From contig CAVZNR010000061.1 in NCBI GenBank assembly GCA_963776675.1, forward strand, positions 1 to 64,000: a stretch of DNA of 64,000 bases, in the 5' to 3' direction. The notes under the pieces are model-generated. The model was given only the letters and a program-made list of their open reading frames with translations. It was not told the origin of the DNA and made no database searches. Shown piece by piece: positions 10,252-19,336 of the stretch (positions within the stretch are counted from its first letter, which is position 1; each line of letters starts with the position of its first letter). The position numbers were made by a program, and so were the translations under genes. The stretch comes from Hyphomicrobium_A sp963776675. GTDB taxonomy: Bacteria > Pseudomonadota > Alphaproteobacteria > Rhizobiales > Hyphomicrobiaceae.

Positions 10252-11868
10252 CTACTCGCTTGCCACCTTCGCGGGGCGTTTGACGGGATTGCGCAGGAAC
10301 GCCGGCACGTTGTCGGCGAAGCCCGATCTTTGAGCCTGCGGCTGGCGCTCGGGTCGCGCCGGTGGCGCCTGGCCGTTGCGGACCGGTTCGGCCTGACGGC
10401 GCGGCTGCTTGTCGGTGCGCGGTTGATCCTGCCGGCGCGGCTCTCGCCGCGGTTCTGGCCGCTGTTCGTGGCGCGGCTCGGCCCGCGGCTCCGAGCGTGC
10501 TGCGGTCCGGGGCTCAGGTCGCGGCTCTTCCCGATGGCGCTGCTCGGCGGGCGCAGCAGGCGCCGCCTCCTTGCGCTCCGGCCGCTGGCCGGATCGGCCC
10601 TCGCCGTGGCGCCCCTTCGGAGGGGTGCGGCCGCCGGCTTGCGCGCCGCTGCGACCACGTCCGCGCTGGGCCCCGGCTCCGCCGCCACGTCCGCGACGGC
10701 GCTTTTTGCCGGCATCGGCGTAGTCAGCTTCGCTCGGCCCATCGCCGATCCACACGACCGGCTCGCCCAGCATCTTCTCGATGTCTTTCAGCGATTTCAG
10801 ATCGTCGGCAGCGACCAGGGAGAAGGAGTGACCTTCCTTGCCCGCGCGGCCCGTGCGGCCGATGCGGTGCACGTAGTCGTCCGACTGCCAGGGCAGATCG
10901 AAATTGAAGATGTGACTGACGTCGGGAATATCGAGACCGCGCGCGGCGACGTCGCTGGCCGCGAGCAGCATGAGATCGCCGGCCCGGAACTTGTCGAGCG
11001 TCTCCGTACGGTTCTTCTGGTCCATGTCGCCGTGCAGCGCGCCGGCACTGAAACCGTGCTTGACCAGGGAGCGGTGCAGGATCGCCACCTCGACCTTGCG
11101 ATTGCAGAAGATGATGGCGTTCTTGACGTTCTCGTTGCGGATGAGGTCGCGCAGGACCTCGCGCTTGACCCAGTCCTCGCCGTCGGGGCAATAGCGGAAG
11201 CGCTGGGTGATGGTCTTGGCTGTGGTGGCCGGCGGGGCGACCTCGATGCGTTGCGGGTCTCTCAGGAACTGACTGACGAGGCGCGTGATCTCCGGCGGCA
11301 TGGTGGCCGAGAAGAACAGCGTCTGCCGGCGCGGCGGCAGCAGCTTGCAGATCTTCTCGATGTCGGGAATGAAGCCCATGTCGAGCATGCGATCCGCCTC
11401 GTCGATGACGAGGATCTCGACGCCCATGAGCATGATGCGGCCGCGCTGGAAGTGATCGAGCAGGCGCCCCGGCGTCGCGATCAGCACGTCGACGCCGCGG
11501 TCGAGCTTCTTGACCTGATCGTCCATCGACACGCCGCCGATCAGCAGCGCCAGGTTCAGCTTGTGATTGATGCCGTATTTCTCGAAGCTCTGCGCCACCT
11601 GGGCGGCGAGCTCGCGCGTCGGCGCCAAGATGAGCGAGCGCGGCATGCGCGCCCGGGCCCGGCCCGATTCCAGCCGCGTGATCATCGGCAGCACGAAGCC
11701 GGCGGTCTTGCCGGTACCCGTCTGAGCGATGCCGAGCACGTCACGGCCGGTAACGGCTACGGGTATGGCTTCGGCTTGAATAGGTGTCGGCGAAGTGTAG
11801 CCGGCAGCTTCTATAGCCGCCTGCACCTTAGGGCTGAGACCGAGCTCAGCGAAGGTCTTGGGTTCCAA
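10252..11868 (-). CDS. rhlE: DEAD-box RNA helicase, RhlE type
   Basis: ATP-dependent RNA helicase for ribosome assembly or RNA turnover. All motifs are present: Q motif TFAELGLSPK...PTPIQAEAIP, Walker A AQTGTGKT, PTRELA, TPGRLLD, DEAD, SAT, ASDVAARGLD and HRIGRTGRAG. After the core (about 380 residues) comes a disordered tail rich in Arg, Gly, Pro, Gln and Glu (KKRRRGRGGG then repeated EPRxEPR units), typical of RhlE-like proteins and likely RNA-binding. The start is uncertain: I place it at a TTG (11866-11868) just before LEPKTFAEL, preceded by AGGA; the frame stays open upstream to 12171. Gene symbol by family resemblance. Confidence 0.87.
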   Translation of the reverse strand: MEPKTFAELGLSPKVQAAIEAAGYTSPTPIQAEAIPVAVTGRDVLGIAQTGTGKTAGFVLPMITRLESGRARARMPRSLILAPTRELAAQVAQSFEKYGINHKLNLALLIGGVSMDDQVKKLDRGVDVLIATPGRLLDHFQRGRIMLMGVEILVIDEADRMLDMGFIPDIEKICKLLPPRRQTLFFSATMPPEITRLVSQFLRDPQRIEVAPPATTAKTITQRFRYCPDGEDWVKREVLRDLIRNENVKNAIIFCNRKVEVAILHRSLVKHGFSAGALHGDMDQKNRTETLDKFRAGDLMLLAASDVAARGLDIPDVSHIFNFDLPWQSDDYVHRIGRTGRAGKEGHSFSLVAADDLKSLKDIEKMLGEPVVWIGDGPSEADYADAGKKRRRGRGGGAGAQRGRGRSGAQAGGRTPPKGRHGEGRSGQRPERKEAAPAAPAEQRHREEPRPEPRTAARSEPRAEPRHEQRPEPRREPRRQDQPRTDKQPRRQAEPVRNGQAPPARPERQPQAQRSGFADNVPAFLRNPVKRPAKVASE

Positions 11869-12442
11869 AAGTCCTCGTCTCCGTCTGCGTTCACAGGGTC
11901 CCGCGCCAACGCCTTTTTCGGCGGCAGCGGGTGACGGAGCGCAGGGGTATGGAGATTCGCCAAAAGCGGCAAAGAAAGGTCGGCCTCGAAAAGGGACTAA
12001 TGGAATCGCGTAGAATCGCGTCCCCTGCGCTCGAGCCAAGCGTGTGCTCGCACAGTCGCACGAAAAACGCAAGAAAAACCGCGAGATGTGCCCCGCGCCG
12101 CGCCATTGGGCCGCGCGGCGTGTCATCATTCCGTTACCCTCGCGCCGACCAGAAGGGCTGCCTCGACCCAAAGCTGCGCCGCCTTTTGTCAGTCAGCTGA
12201 CAAGTAGCTTCAGGCGCGGGTGTCGGGCGCACTCCGTGCAATTCTTCGGGCTTCTGGCGAACATTAGAAACTATGCCAGTACACTGCAGGGCAACGTTGT
12301 CGGTCTAGGGAGCAAGCGTCGTCGGTCCCACTTGCGACATTGCCGCGCCCTATTTGCGTTGGATCGACAATTCCCAATCTGGCAAAATGTTTTGTCAGAG
12401 TCGGCGAATGTGGCGGTACCGGCCCGAGGAGAGAGAGCTTCC

Positions 12443-13830
12443 ATGGCAGCGGTGGCAGCAGCCGAGGTTTCGGCGCGTACGGGTGAGGTGGGTGCGGAGC
12501 GCGAGCGTCCGGCGCGCCAGACGCCGGCCGAGGTGCAGGCGCTGAAAGCGCGCGACAATACCACCAACTGGCTCTATCTCGCCCGCATCTACGTGGTCAG
12601 CGCTGCGGCGATCGGTGGCGCCGTGTGGGTCGATCAAGCCGCCATGTCGGGTGCGGTTTCCTGGTGGTGGGCCATCGCGGCCACGCTCACGGCCATCGTC
12701 GTGATCGGCGCCTCGCAGCACCAGTTCGGCGGCGTCATCCACGAAGGCACGCACTTCATGCTGTTTGCCAACCGCACGCTGAACGAGCTCGCCTCCGATT
12801 GGCTCGGTGCCTTCCCGATTCTGACGACGACCTATCACTACCGGCTGCACCATCTGGCGCACCACCAGTTCGTCAACGATCCCGAGCGCGACCCCGATAT
12901 CAGCCAGCTGCACGAAAGCCACCATTGGCTCGACTTTCCCATCACGCACGTCGAGATGCTGTGGGCGCTGCTGAAGCAGTTGTGGCTCCCGAATCTCTTC
13001 CGCTACACGATCACGCGCGCGCGCTACAGCTCCATCGGCGGCGGCCACAATCCGTATGCCAATCCCGACCAGCCGGGCACCATCCGCCCGCTGCGCGCCG
13101 GCATCCTGTTCGCGGTGGGCGCGCCGGCCGTCGTCATTCCGCTCACCGTCATGGGCAACTGGCTCGCCGTGGCGATCGTGCTCCCCGTGATGTGGGCGGT
13201 GGTCGTCACGATCCTGTGGATGCTCCCCGACACTGCCTATCCCGGAACCCGGCTCGCCCCGGTCACGCCGATCCGCTGGCTCGGGATCTCGCGCGTGCAC
13301 CTACCTGGCGCTGCTCTATGGTGCGCTGTCGGCCGTGCAGCTCGCCGGCTGGGGCCCGGCGTGGGCCTACTTCGGCCTGCTGTGGCTGGTGCCGGTATTC
13401 ACAGCCTTCCCGCTGTTCATGATCCTGCGCCAGTGGGTGCAGCACGGCAACGCCGACCGCGGACGCTATACCAACACGCGCGTGTTCCTGGTGGGGCCGC
13501 TGGTGCGCTACGCGGTGTTCCCGTTCGGCATGGACTACCACCTGCCGCACCACCTGATGGCGTCGGTGCCGCACTACAATCTGAACGCGTCTGCACGAAA
13601 TTCTGATGCGCGATCCCGAATATCGCGAGAAGGGCGTCGTGGTCGAAGGCTACTTCGGCGACGGCGAGAGCGCCGAAGGCCATCCCACGGCCATGGGCGT
13701 CTTAGGCGAGAAGTACGCGCCCAAGACGCCGGAGGCGGCCTACGTCGACAATGCCACGCTCGAGCATGCCGACGTGGCGGACGCCGCCGGCATCGCCCGC
13801 GAGGTCGAGGCCTCACTGCGGGGCGGGTAG
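12443..13830 (+). CDS. fatty acid desaturase family protein, two frameshifts
   Basis: Integral membrane di-iron desaturase/hydroxylase. The product begins at ATG 12443. The three histidine boxes are HEGTH, HHLAHH (inside RLHHLAHHQF) and HLPHH (FGMDYHLPHHLMASVPHYNL), with membrane helices around residues 50-90 and 215-255 and another pair before the last box. The frame breaks twice: around 13291-13303 (restoring AYLALLYGALSAVQLAGWG) and at 13584-13588 (restoring RLHEILMRDPEYRE). The total of 1388 bases equals 462 codons plus two extra bases, so two one-base insertions explain it. Substrate is unknown; it could be a lipid desaturase or carotenoid-type hydroxylase. Confidence 0.82.
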
Positions 13831-13836
13831 ACTGCG

Positions 13837-15144
13837 CTACGCGCCCAACAGCGCCAGCGGCCCGGAATCGCGCATGGCTTCGAAGGCCTGGTAGCGCGCG
13901 CGCACGTCGTCGAGGTCGGACGGGTTGAGCTCGCCCCGCTCCGCGTCCGCCAACACCAAGTCGGCATGGCGCGACAGCGCCTTGATGCGCGTCTGATCGC
14001 GCTCGCAACTCGCCACGGCCGTCAGCACCTCGAGCATGCGGATCAGCACCGCCGTCTTGCCGGCCGCATTCTGGCGGATCAGGTGGAACATGCTGTCGGT
14101 CAATCCGCCATAGTCGACGGCGGGGAGAACCAGCACCGGCTTCTCGTCGCGCAGCGAGACACCGGTGGGCAGCCGCAGCGGCACCATGTGGCACAGGGTC
14201 GACCCCAAATGGTCGAGCACACTGATCGCCGTTTGCGGATCGTTGAGGCCGGGTGAGAGCGCGCGTACGGCCACCTCGACCAGGTGGCGCACAGCGAACT
14301 CGACGTCGGCCGGGCTCATGCGCTCCGGTCCGAGCGCGGTCGCGTTGAGGATAGCGTCCTTTGCCCCTTTGCTCGGCGGGTTGACGAGCGCGATGGGGGC
14401 GCCTGGAAAAACGTAATGGCCCGGCCGCACGAGCAGGCGCACCGCGGTCTTGTGCTCGGCCGCCCAATCGGCGAGACCGTCCGCGTCGAGCTGCTGCAGG
14501 TAGCCGTAGCGCTCATCCGAGATGGGCTGGGCCTCGCGCCAAAAGTCGGCGGGCGGGTGCGGTGGAAGCTCATCATCGGTTGTCAGCCGATTGATCATTT
14601 CTCTGATGTCGGCGCTGACGAGGTCGACGACCGTATCGACGTTGATGCGCCCGGCCATGTGCCCGACGAACCAGACGAGGGTGCCGACGCACACGAACGC
14701 GAGCACGATGGCGACGCTCAGCGCCAGGTGCGGTACGAACGCCCCCTCGGTGGGCGTGCGGACGCTGCGCAGCACCATCAGCGCATAGCCGAACGTGCCG
14801 AGAAAAGCGCCGAGCGTGAACTGGTTGCCGCGGTCGCGCGTAAAGTTGCGCAACAGCCTTGGTCCCATTTGACCGGCCGCGAGCGACAGCGCCGCGATGG
14901 TTATGGAAAACACCGTACCGGCGACCGCTATGGTCGACGAGGCGATCGCGCCTAGGAGCGTACGCGCGCCGGTGGCACCCCCGTCGTAGAGCCAGCCGTG
15001 CAATATCCAGTCGGGAAAATCGGCACTGCGGTCGTACCGGACGAGCAGAAGCGCTCCCAGCACGCCGCCGAGCACCATGAGCGCCGGGATGACCCAGAAG
15101 GTATCGCTGAGGTCACTGGCGAGTTTGCGGATTCGCGCTGTCAA
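13837..15144 (-). CDS. DUF2254 membrane protein
   Basis: Predicted inner-membrane protein of the DUF2254 family, 435 residues. Four membrane segments lie in the N-terminal third (WVIPALMVLGGVLGALLLV; LLGAIASSTIAVAGTVFSIT; FTLGAFLGTFGYALMVLRSV; LALSVAIVLAFVCVGTLVWF). The family-typical SITIAALSLAAGQMGPRLLR is present. The cytoplasmic part has the conserved ARALSPGLNDPQTAISVLDHL. Function unknown. Its stop is 6 bases from the stop of the convergent desaturase gene. Confidence 0.85.
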   Translation of the reverse strand: MTARIRKLASDLSDTFWVIPALMVLGGVLGALLLVRYDRSADFPDWILHGWLYDGGATGARTLLGAIASSTIAVAGTVFSITIAALSLAAGQMGPRLLRNFTRDRGNQFTLGAFLGTFGYALMVLRSVRTPTEGAFVPHLALSVAIVLAFVCVGTLVWFVGHMAGRINVDTVVDLVSADIREMINRLTTDDELPPHPPADFWREAQPISDERYGYLQQLDADGLADWAAEHKTAVRLLVRPGHYVFPGAPIALVNPPSKGAKDAILNATALGPERMSPADVEFAVRHLVEVAVRALSPGLNDPQTAISVLDHLGSTLCHMVPLRLPTGVSLRDEKPVLVLPAVDYGGLTDSMFHLIRQNAAGKTAVLIRMLEVLTAVASCERDQTRIKALSRHADLVLADAERGELNPSDLDDVRARYQAFEAMRDSGPLALLGA

Positions 15145-15154
15145 GACTCGGGGA

Positions 15155-15310
15155 TTATATCCGACCGAGCAGGGCGAGGATCAGCAAGATTACGAGAATT
15201 GTTCCGACGAGGCCGGAAGGACCATAGCCCCAGCCGCGGCTGTAGCCCCAGTTGGGCAAAGCGCCGACGAGAGCCAGAATGAGAATGACGATTAATATTG
15301 TGCTGAGCAT
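15155..15310 (-). CDS. DUF3309 small membrane protein
   Basis: Fifty-one-residue hydrophobic protein of the DUF3309 type: two helices (ILIVILILALVGALP and GTILVILLILALLGRI) around a Gly/Tyr/Trp loop (WGYSRGWGYGPSG). The start is ATG 15308-15310. Proteins of this kind are common single genes in alphaproteobacteria and have no known function. Confidence 0.78.
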   Translation of the reverse strand: MLSTILIVILILALVGALPNWGYSRGWGYGPSGLVGTILVILLILALLGRI

Positions 15311-15391
15311 GTTCGTTCCCTTCGCGTGGCGGGTCGCGCGGAGGAAACACTCGAAGGGCAGCAAAGTTCCCGCAAGACAGGCGCAAATGCC

Positions 15392-15880
15392 TCAGCCGGC
15401 CTCGCCGATAATGTAGCGCGCGACCGCACTGTCGCGCACGCCCTTCTCGCTGCGCGCCCAGCTTCTTACCGATACCCCCGCGTCGTGTACCGTCTCGGGA
15501 TCGCCCGAGACGAGTGGGTGCCACCACGCCAGCCCGCGCCCTTCCGACAACCGGCGGTAGGCGCAACTTTCAGGCAGCCACGAAAACTTGGTGACGTTCT
15601 TGGCGCTGAACACGATGCAGTCGGGCTCGCTCGCGTGCCGGTTGGCGTAGTCGGAGCAGCGGCACGAGCCGATGTCGAGCAGCTTGCAGGCGAGCCGCGT
15701 CACGTAGACGTCGGCAGTGTCCTCGTCCTCGATCTTGACGAGGCAGCACTGGGCGCAGCCGTCGCACAGCGACTCCCACTCCGGGCGCGACATCTCTTCA
15801 AGCGTCTTGGTCTCCCAGAACGGCGCCGGCTCGGGCGCGGTCGTGCGCTTGGAGGCTTTCTTGTGCTTGGGCGTGCTCAT
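15392..15880 (-). CDS. YcgN/UPF0260 cysteine-rich protein
   Basis: Conserved cysteine-rich protein of the YkgJ/YcgN superfamily, 162 residues from ATG 15878-15880. The cluster CDGCAQCC, then LACKLLDIGSCRCSDY, a further Cys in EPDCIVF and one in ESCAYRRL form the presumed metal or Fe-S site; GRGLAWWHPLVSGDP is the family signature. Lys/Thr-rich first 15 residues. Cytoplasmic; role unproven. Confidence 0.85.
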   Translation of the reverse strand: MSTPKHKKASKRTTAPEPAPFWETKTLEEMSRPEWESLCDGCAQCCLVKIEDEDTADVYVTRLACKLLDIGSCRCSDYANRHASEPDCIVFSAKNVTKFSWLPESCAYRRLSEGRGLAWWHPLVSGDPETVHDAGVSVRSWARSEKGVRDSAVARYIIGEAG

Positions 15881-15933
15881 GCATCTTCGACTGACTGATC
15901 CGCGACGGAAGGTCAAGTCCGAGGCGGGCGAGG

Positions 15934-16548
15934 TTATTTCTTCTTGCTGTTCGGGCTCGGCGCCGGCGCTTTGGCCGGCGTTTCCGCCTTGGGCTGCGCG
16001 GCGGCGGGCGGGCCTGAGGGGCCGGTGGCGGCGGGGGCGACCGAAATGCCGAACAGGCGCCAGCGGCCGGCCGCGGACTCAAAAAGGAGATCGAAATCGA
16101 TGCGAACCGGTGTTCCGGGAAAATATCCCTTCAGCCTGAGGCGCCCGTTGGCGTCGATCGTGGGATTCTCGCCCAGTTGCGGGGTGATGATGGAGACGGC
16201 GGAGAGATCGACGCCCTGGCGAACGAGATTCTGGAAGATCATGCCGAGCCGTGCCGCCGTGTTGCCCACTTGAAACGATGGCGCGGCCTTGTCGCGCAGG
16301 ACCGTGAAGTTCCCGGTCTGCACGGCATCGTTCAATGTCAGAAGTGCGGTGCGGATTAAAAGCACGATCTTGTCCGCGTCGGGCAGCGCGACTTGCGGGC
16401 TGGCAGCTTGAGCGGCGGGCGTCGCAGGCGGTTGCTGGGCGCGCACGCGCATCGGCACGCCGCCAACGAGCACCGCAATCAGAACCCATCTCAGGCGCAC
16501 GCAGCTAGCTCCGAAATGAATGTCACCACCCGAGCGTAACACCGGCAC
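15934..16548 (-). CDS. secreted conserved hypothetical protein
   Basis: No characterised family recognised. Up to 204 residues. An internal start (Met at codon 33) may be used, but the hydrophobic stretch WVLIAVLVGGVPMRVRAQQ looks like a signal peptide ending at an AQ cleavage site, so an earlier start is needed. The mature part has a compact alpha+beta region (LIRTALLTLNDAVQTGNFTVLRD... DFDLLFESAAGRWRLFGISV) that resembles an NTF2-like or DUF4864-type fold, then an Ala/Pro/Lys tail ending in KKK. Probably periplasmic. Confidence 0.65.
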   Translation of the reverse strand: MPVLRSGGDIHFGASCVRLRWVLIAVLVGGVPMRVRAQQPPATPAAQAASPQVALPDADKIVLLIRTALLTLNDAVQTGNFTVLRDKAAPSFQVGNTAARLGMIFQNLVRQGVDLSAVSIITPQLGENPTIDANGRLRLKGYFPGTPVRIDFDLLFESAAGRWRLFGISVAPAATGPSGPPAAAQPKAETPAKAPAPSPNSKKK

Positions 16549-18586
16549 GGCCAGCCGTCGTGTTGTCGCCTGGTACCGACGCCGATGCCGGCGTCAACCA
16601 CGAGCGAGCTCGTCGGTCCCAGCATGCCGGTGCCGAGGAGGCCGGCGGCCGAAAAGCCGAGGGCATCGGTGCCCTCGAAGCTACCCCAGCCGCCCCGCAC
16701 GGCAAAGGTCTGCCCAGGACGCAGGTCGGGCGCCTCCAGCGCGAGCGAGATGGCAACGCCCGCCTCGAGTTTTCGGTCGCGCTGCTGCAAGGCCGTTATG
16801 TCGCCCGAGGAGGCGAGCCCGAGCGCGGCGGGCGTATAGGCCGCCAGATCGCCGGTGGCGTTCGACGTGACGATATGGGTCGGCGCGCCCTGCGCCGTTT
16901 GACTTGCCACCGAGGTGATGCCGGCCATCGTGTAGGTGGTCGCGCAGTGCCGACCATGACCTGGTTGGCGCGCGTCGTCGTGGCGCCGGTACCGATCGCG
17001 GTCGAATTGGTGTGACCCGTTTGAACGGTGGCGCCCGCGCCGAAGGCGCTGCCGTTGTCGGCCGTTACCGTGGCGTTGGCGCCGACGGCGGTGTCGTTGA
17101 GGCCCGCGGCAAAGGACGTATGGCCGACGGCGACGGAGGACTCTCCTTGCGCAATGCTGCCATTCCCATAGGCCGAGCTGCTTTCGCCGCTTGCCGTGCT
17201 GTTGCTGCCGTAGGTCGAGCTGAAATGGCCACTCGCCGTGCTGAGATTGCCAAAGGCCGAGCTGCCATTACCGATCGCGGTGCTGTTGACGCCATAGGCG
17301 GAGCTGAAATTGCCGCTCGCGGTGCTGTCGATGCCATAGGCCGAGCTGACGTTGCCGCTCGCGGTGCTGCTGACGCCATAGGCCGAGCTGCTGTCGCCGC
17401 TTGCCGTGCTGCCACTGCCGATAGGCCGAGCTGCTCAGTGCCGCTCGCCGAGCTGAGGTTGCCATAGGCCGAGCTTCTGATGGCCGCTCGCCAGAGCTGT
17501 TGTCGCCATAGGCCGAGCTGCTGATCGCCGGTCGCGTCGGCGTTGTTGCCGTATGCCGCGCTGAAATCGCCGCTCGCGGTGCTGGCGCTGCCAAAGGCTG
17601 AGCTGCTGTCGCCGCTTGCTTCGCTAACGAATCCGTAGGCCGAGCTGTTGGCGCCGCTGGCAACGCCGAGGTAGCCATACGCCGCGCTGTTGCCGCCGCT
17701 GGCCTGGGCCTGGTAGCCCGCTGCCGTGGACCGCACGCCCGTGGCGCCGGCGGCATTGGTCGCCGCCGTCGTTGAGAAAGCCGGTGCCGAAGGCCGCCGC
17801 GTTGTCCGCGGTCGCCTGGGAATGGTCGCCATAGGTCGAGCTGTCGTGGCCGCTCGCCGCGCTGTCGACGCCAAAGGCAGAGCTGCCTGCAGCCGCTCGC
17901 GGTGCTGCTACGCCAAAGGCCGAGCTACTGTCGCCACTGGCCGTACTGGTGGCGCCGTAGGCGGCGCTGAACGGGCCACTTGCTGTGCTGTTGAAGCCGT
18001 AGGTCGAGCTGCTGACCGGTAGATCCAGCTCGCTGGGCTGCGGTGCTGCCACTGCCAAAGGCCGAGCTGCTTTCGGCGCTCGCGGTGCTGTAGTGGCCAT
18101 AGGCCGAAGCGTCAACGGCATTCGCGGAGCTGGTGTCGCCATAGGCTGAGCTGCTTGCACCGCTCGCCGTGCTGTCTACGCCATAGGCCGCGCTATTGTC
18201 GCCGCTCGCCTCGCTGAAGAGGCCGGAAGCCGAGCTATTGATGCCGCTCGCCGTGCTGAGGGTGCCCACGGCCAGGCTGAAGTCACCGCTCGCCGTGTAG
18301 TTGTCGCCAAGGGCCGAGCCATGAAAACCGCTCGCAGTGTTGCCGCAGCCAAAGGCCGAACTGGCATTGCCGCTCGCCGTAGCGCCCGGGCCGCAGGCGA
18401 CGGCAGCAAACCCGGCGGCCGTAGCGCCGGCTCCGTTCTCGGCGGCGGCGTGACGCTATCGCAAACGAACTGAGCAGCGGCCGGCGGCGAGAACCCCATC
18501 ACCAAGGCAAGACCAACGACAATCGCGGAGAGACCCATTGGCCGCATGCGCGGCGGGGCCGACGTACGCAATACTTTCAACATCAC
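16523..18586 (-). pseudogene. YadA-like trimeric autotransporter adhesin, many frameshifts
   Basis: Surface adhesin locus of the trimeric autotransporter kind. It starts at 18586 with a signal peptide (LSAIVVGLALVMGFSPPAAAQ). Then come about 30 tandem head repeats of 14 residues, consensus SSAYGxxSTASGxx (Hep_Hag/YadA head type). The C-terminal part reads QVMVGT, YTMAGITSVASQTAQ, a coiled region (GDITALQQRDRKLEAGVAISL) and a final beta-barrel segment ending TTAGRAGVTLGW at 16523, a proper aromatic outer-membrane C-terminus. The frame is broken at about 18440, 18030, 17780, 17515, 16950 and 16580, with a local double shift near 17900. Either sequencing errors in a repetitive gene or a decayed gene; all segments still show protein-level conservation. 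Confidence 0.75.
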
Positions 18587-19336
18587 ACCACCCTGTGGTC
18601 GCCCACAGAGCCATCACGCCGACACTTGTCTCACGCGAAGACTCTCGCGGGCCGTCTCAAGTCGCAAATTGCGACCACGGATGGGCACTATACGGAATTC
18701 AAAGCGTGCAACTGTGATCGACTCGCAACAGCCGGCGATGTTCGAAGTGAATGATTAAGCGCAGAGAAATGACGTAGACGGATCGATCAGTTCGTATTGG
18801 CTTGATCTGCCGGTCCAACGTGCCCGTCAACAAAGATAAGCCCCGCCTGGCGTTTCGCTCTGGCGGGGCTCTTGTCTTCGATAACCTGCCCAGCTGAGCC
18901 GGGCTCATAAGGCGAGGCTCTGTGATCCGGGCCCCGGATCCCGCCCTCGCATGAGGTCTGTCAGATTGTGATGTGAACGACCCGGCGTAGCGCGATCAAA
19001 CGCTCAAGCTCGCTGTCCGAGCCGTGACCCCGCATCAGCGCGAGGTCCGCAGTGACTTCCCGGTGGCGTCATGCTCCCTTCCTTCGCTGTTGGTCCGGCG
19101 ACGGTCATCCTCGCAACCCGCGGTCTCGCGACCTTGAGGTGCTGCCGGCCAGGGACTGGGTCCGATCGCTATGGCAGCGATGGCCGCCAGCTCATAACGT
19201 CGGACTACGGGCGTGGCGTGTCAAGGCACGTTTGCGCACGCCAGAATGGGACGCGCGCGCGGCTCAAAATTCGACCCCATGCTCCACACATCGGAAGCGT
19301 TCAATTTAAATTAATGCGCTGATGGCTTGGCCGACG
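18587..19336. other. 750-base stretch without a recognisable gene
   Basis: Between the adhesin start and the MtdB-like stop I find no convincing coding frame on either strand: the short open frames lack ribosome sites and family-like features. The first part must hold the adhesin promoter. A strong hairpin lies at 18839-18870. The rest (about 18900-19330) shows no clear structure. Confidence 0.6.
18839..18870 (+). terminator. orphan hairpin, terminator-like
   Basis: Perfect 9-base arms AGCCCCGCC (18839-18847) and GGCGGGGCT (18862-18870) around a 14-base loop, followed by CTTGTCTT. No gene ends just before it on the plus strand, and the neighbouring gene is about 470 bases away on the minus strand. 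It may end an unseen small RNA or be a remnant. Confidence 0.5.

Noticed and set aside
10330..11934. Long plus-strand open frame of 534 codons
   Set aside because: It is the antisense shadow of the DEAD-box helicase, whose motifs are complete on the minus strand.
17065..17874. Separate repetitive protein genes on the minus strand within the adhesin region
   Set aside because: The frames are pieces of one adhesin gene split by frameshifts; only the SSAYG/TASG phase is protein-like.
19052..19322. Two short plus-strand frames in the empty stretch
   Set aside because: No ribosome site, no conservation-like pattern and biased Arg/Pro/Trp composition typical of chance frames in GC-rich DNA.
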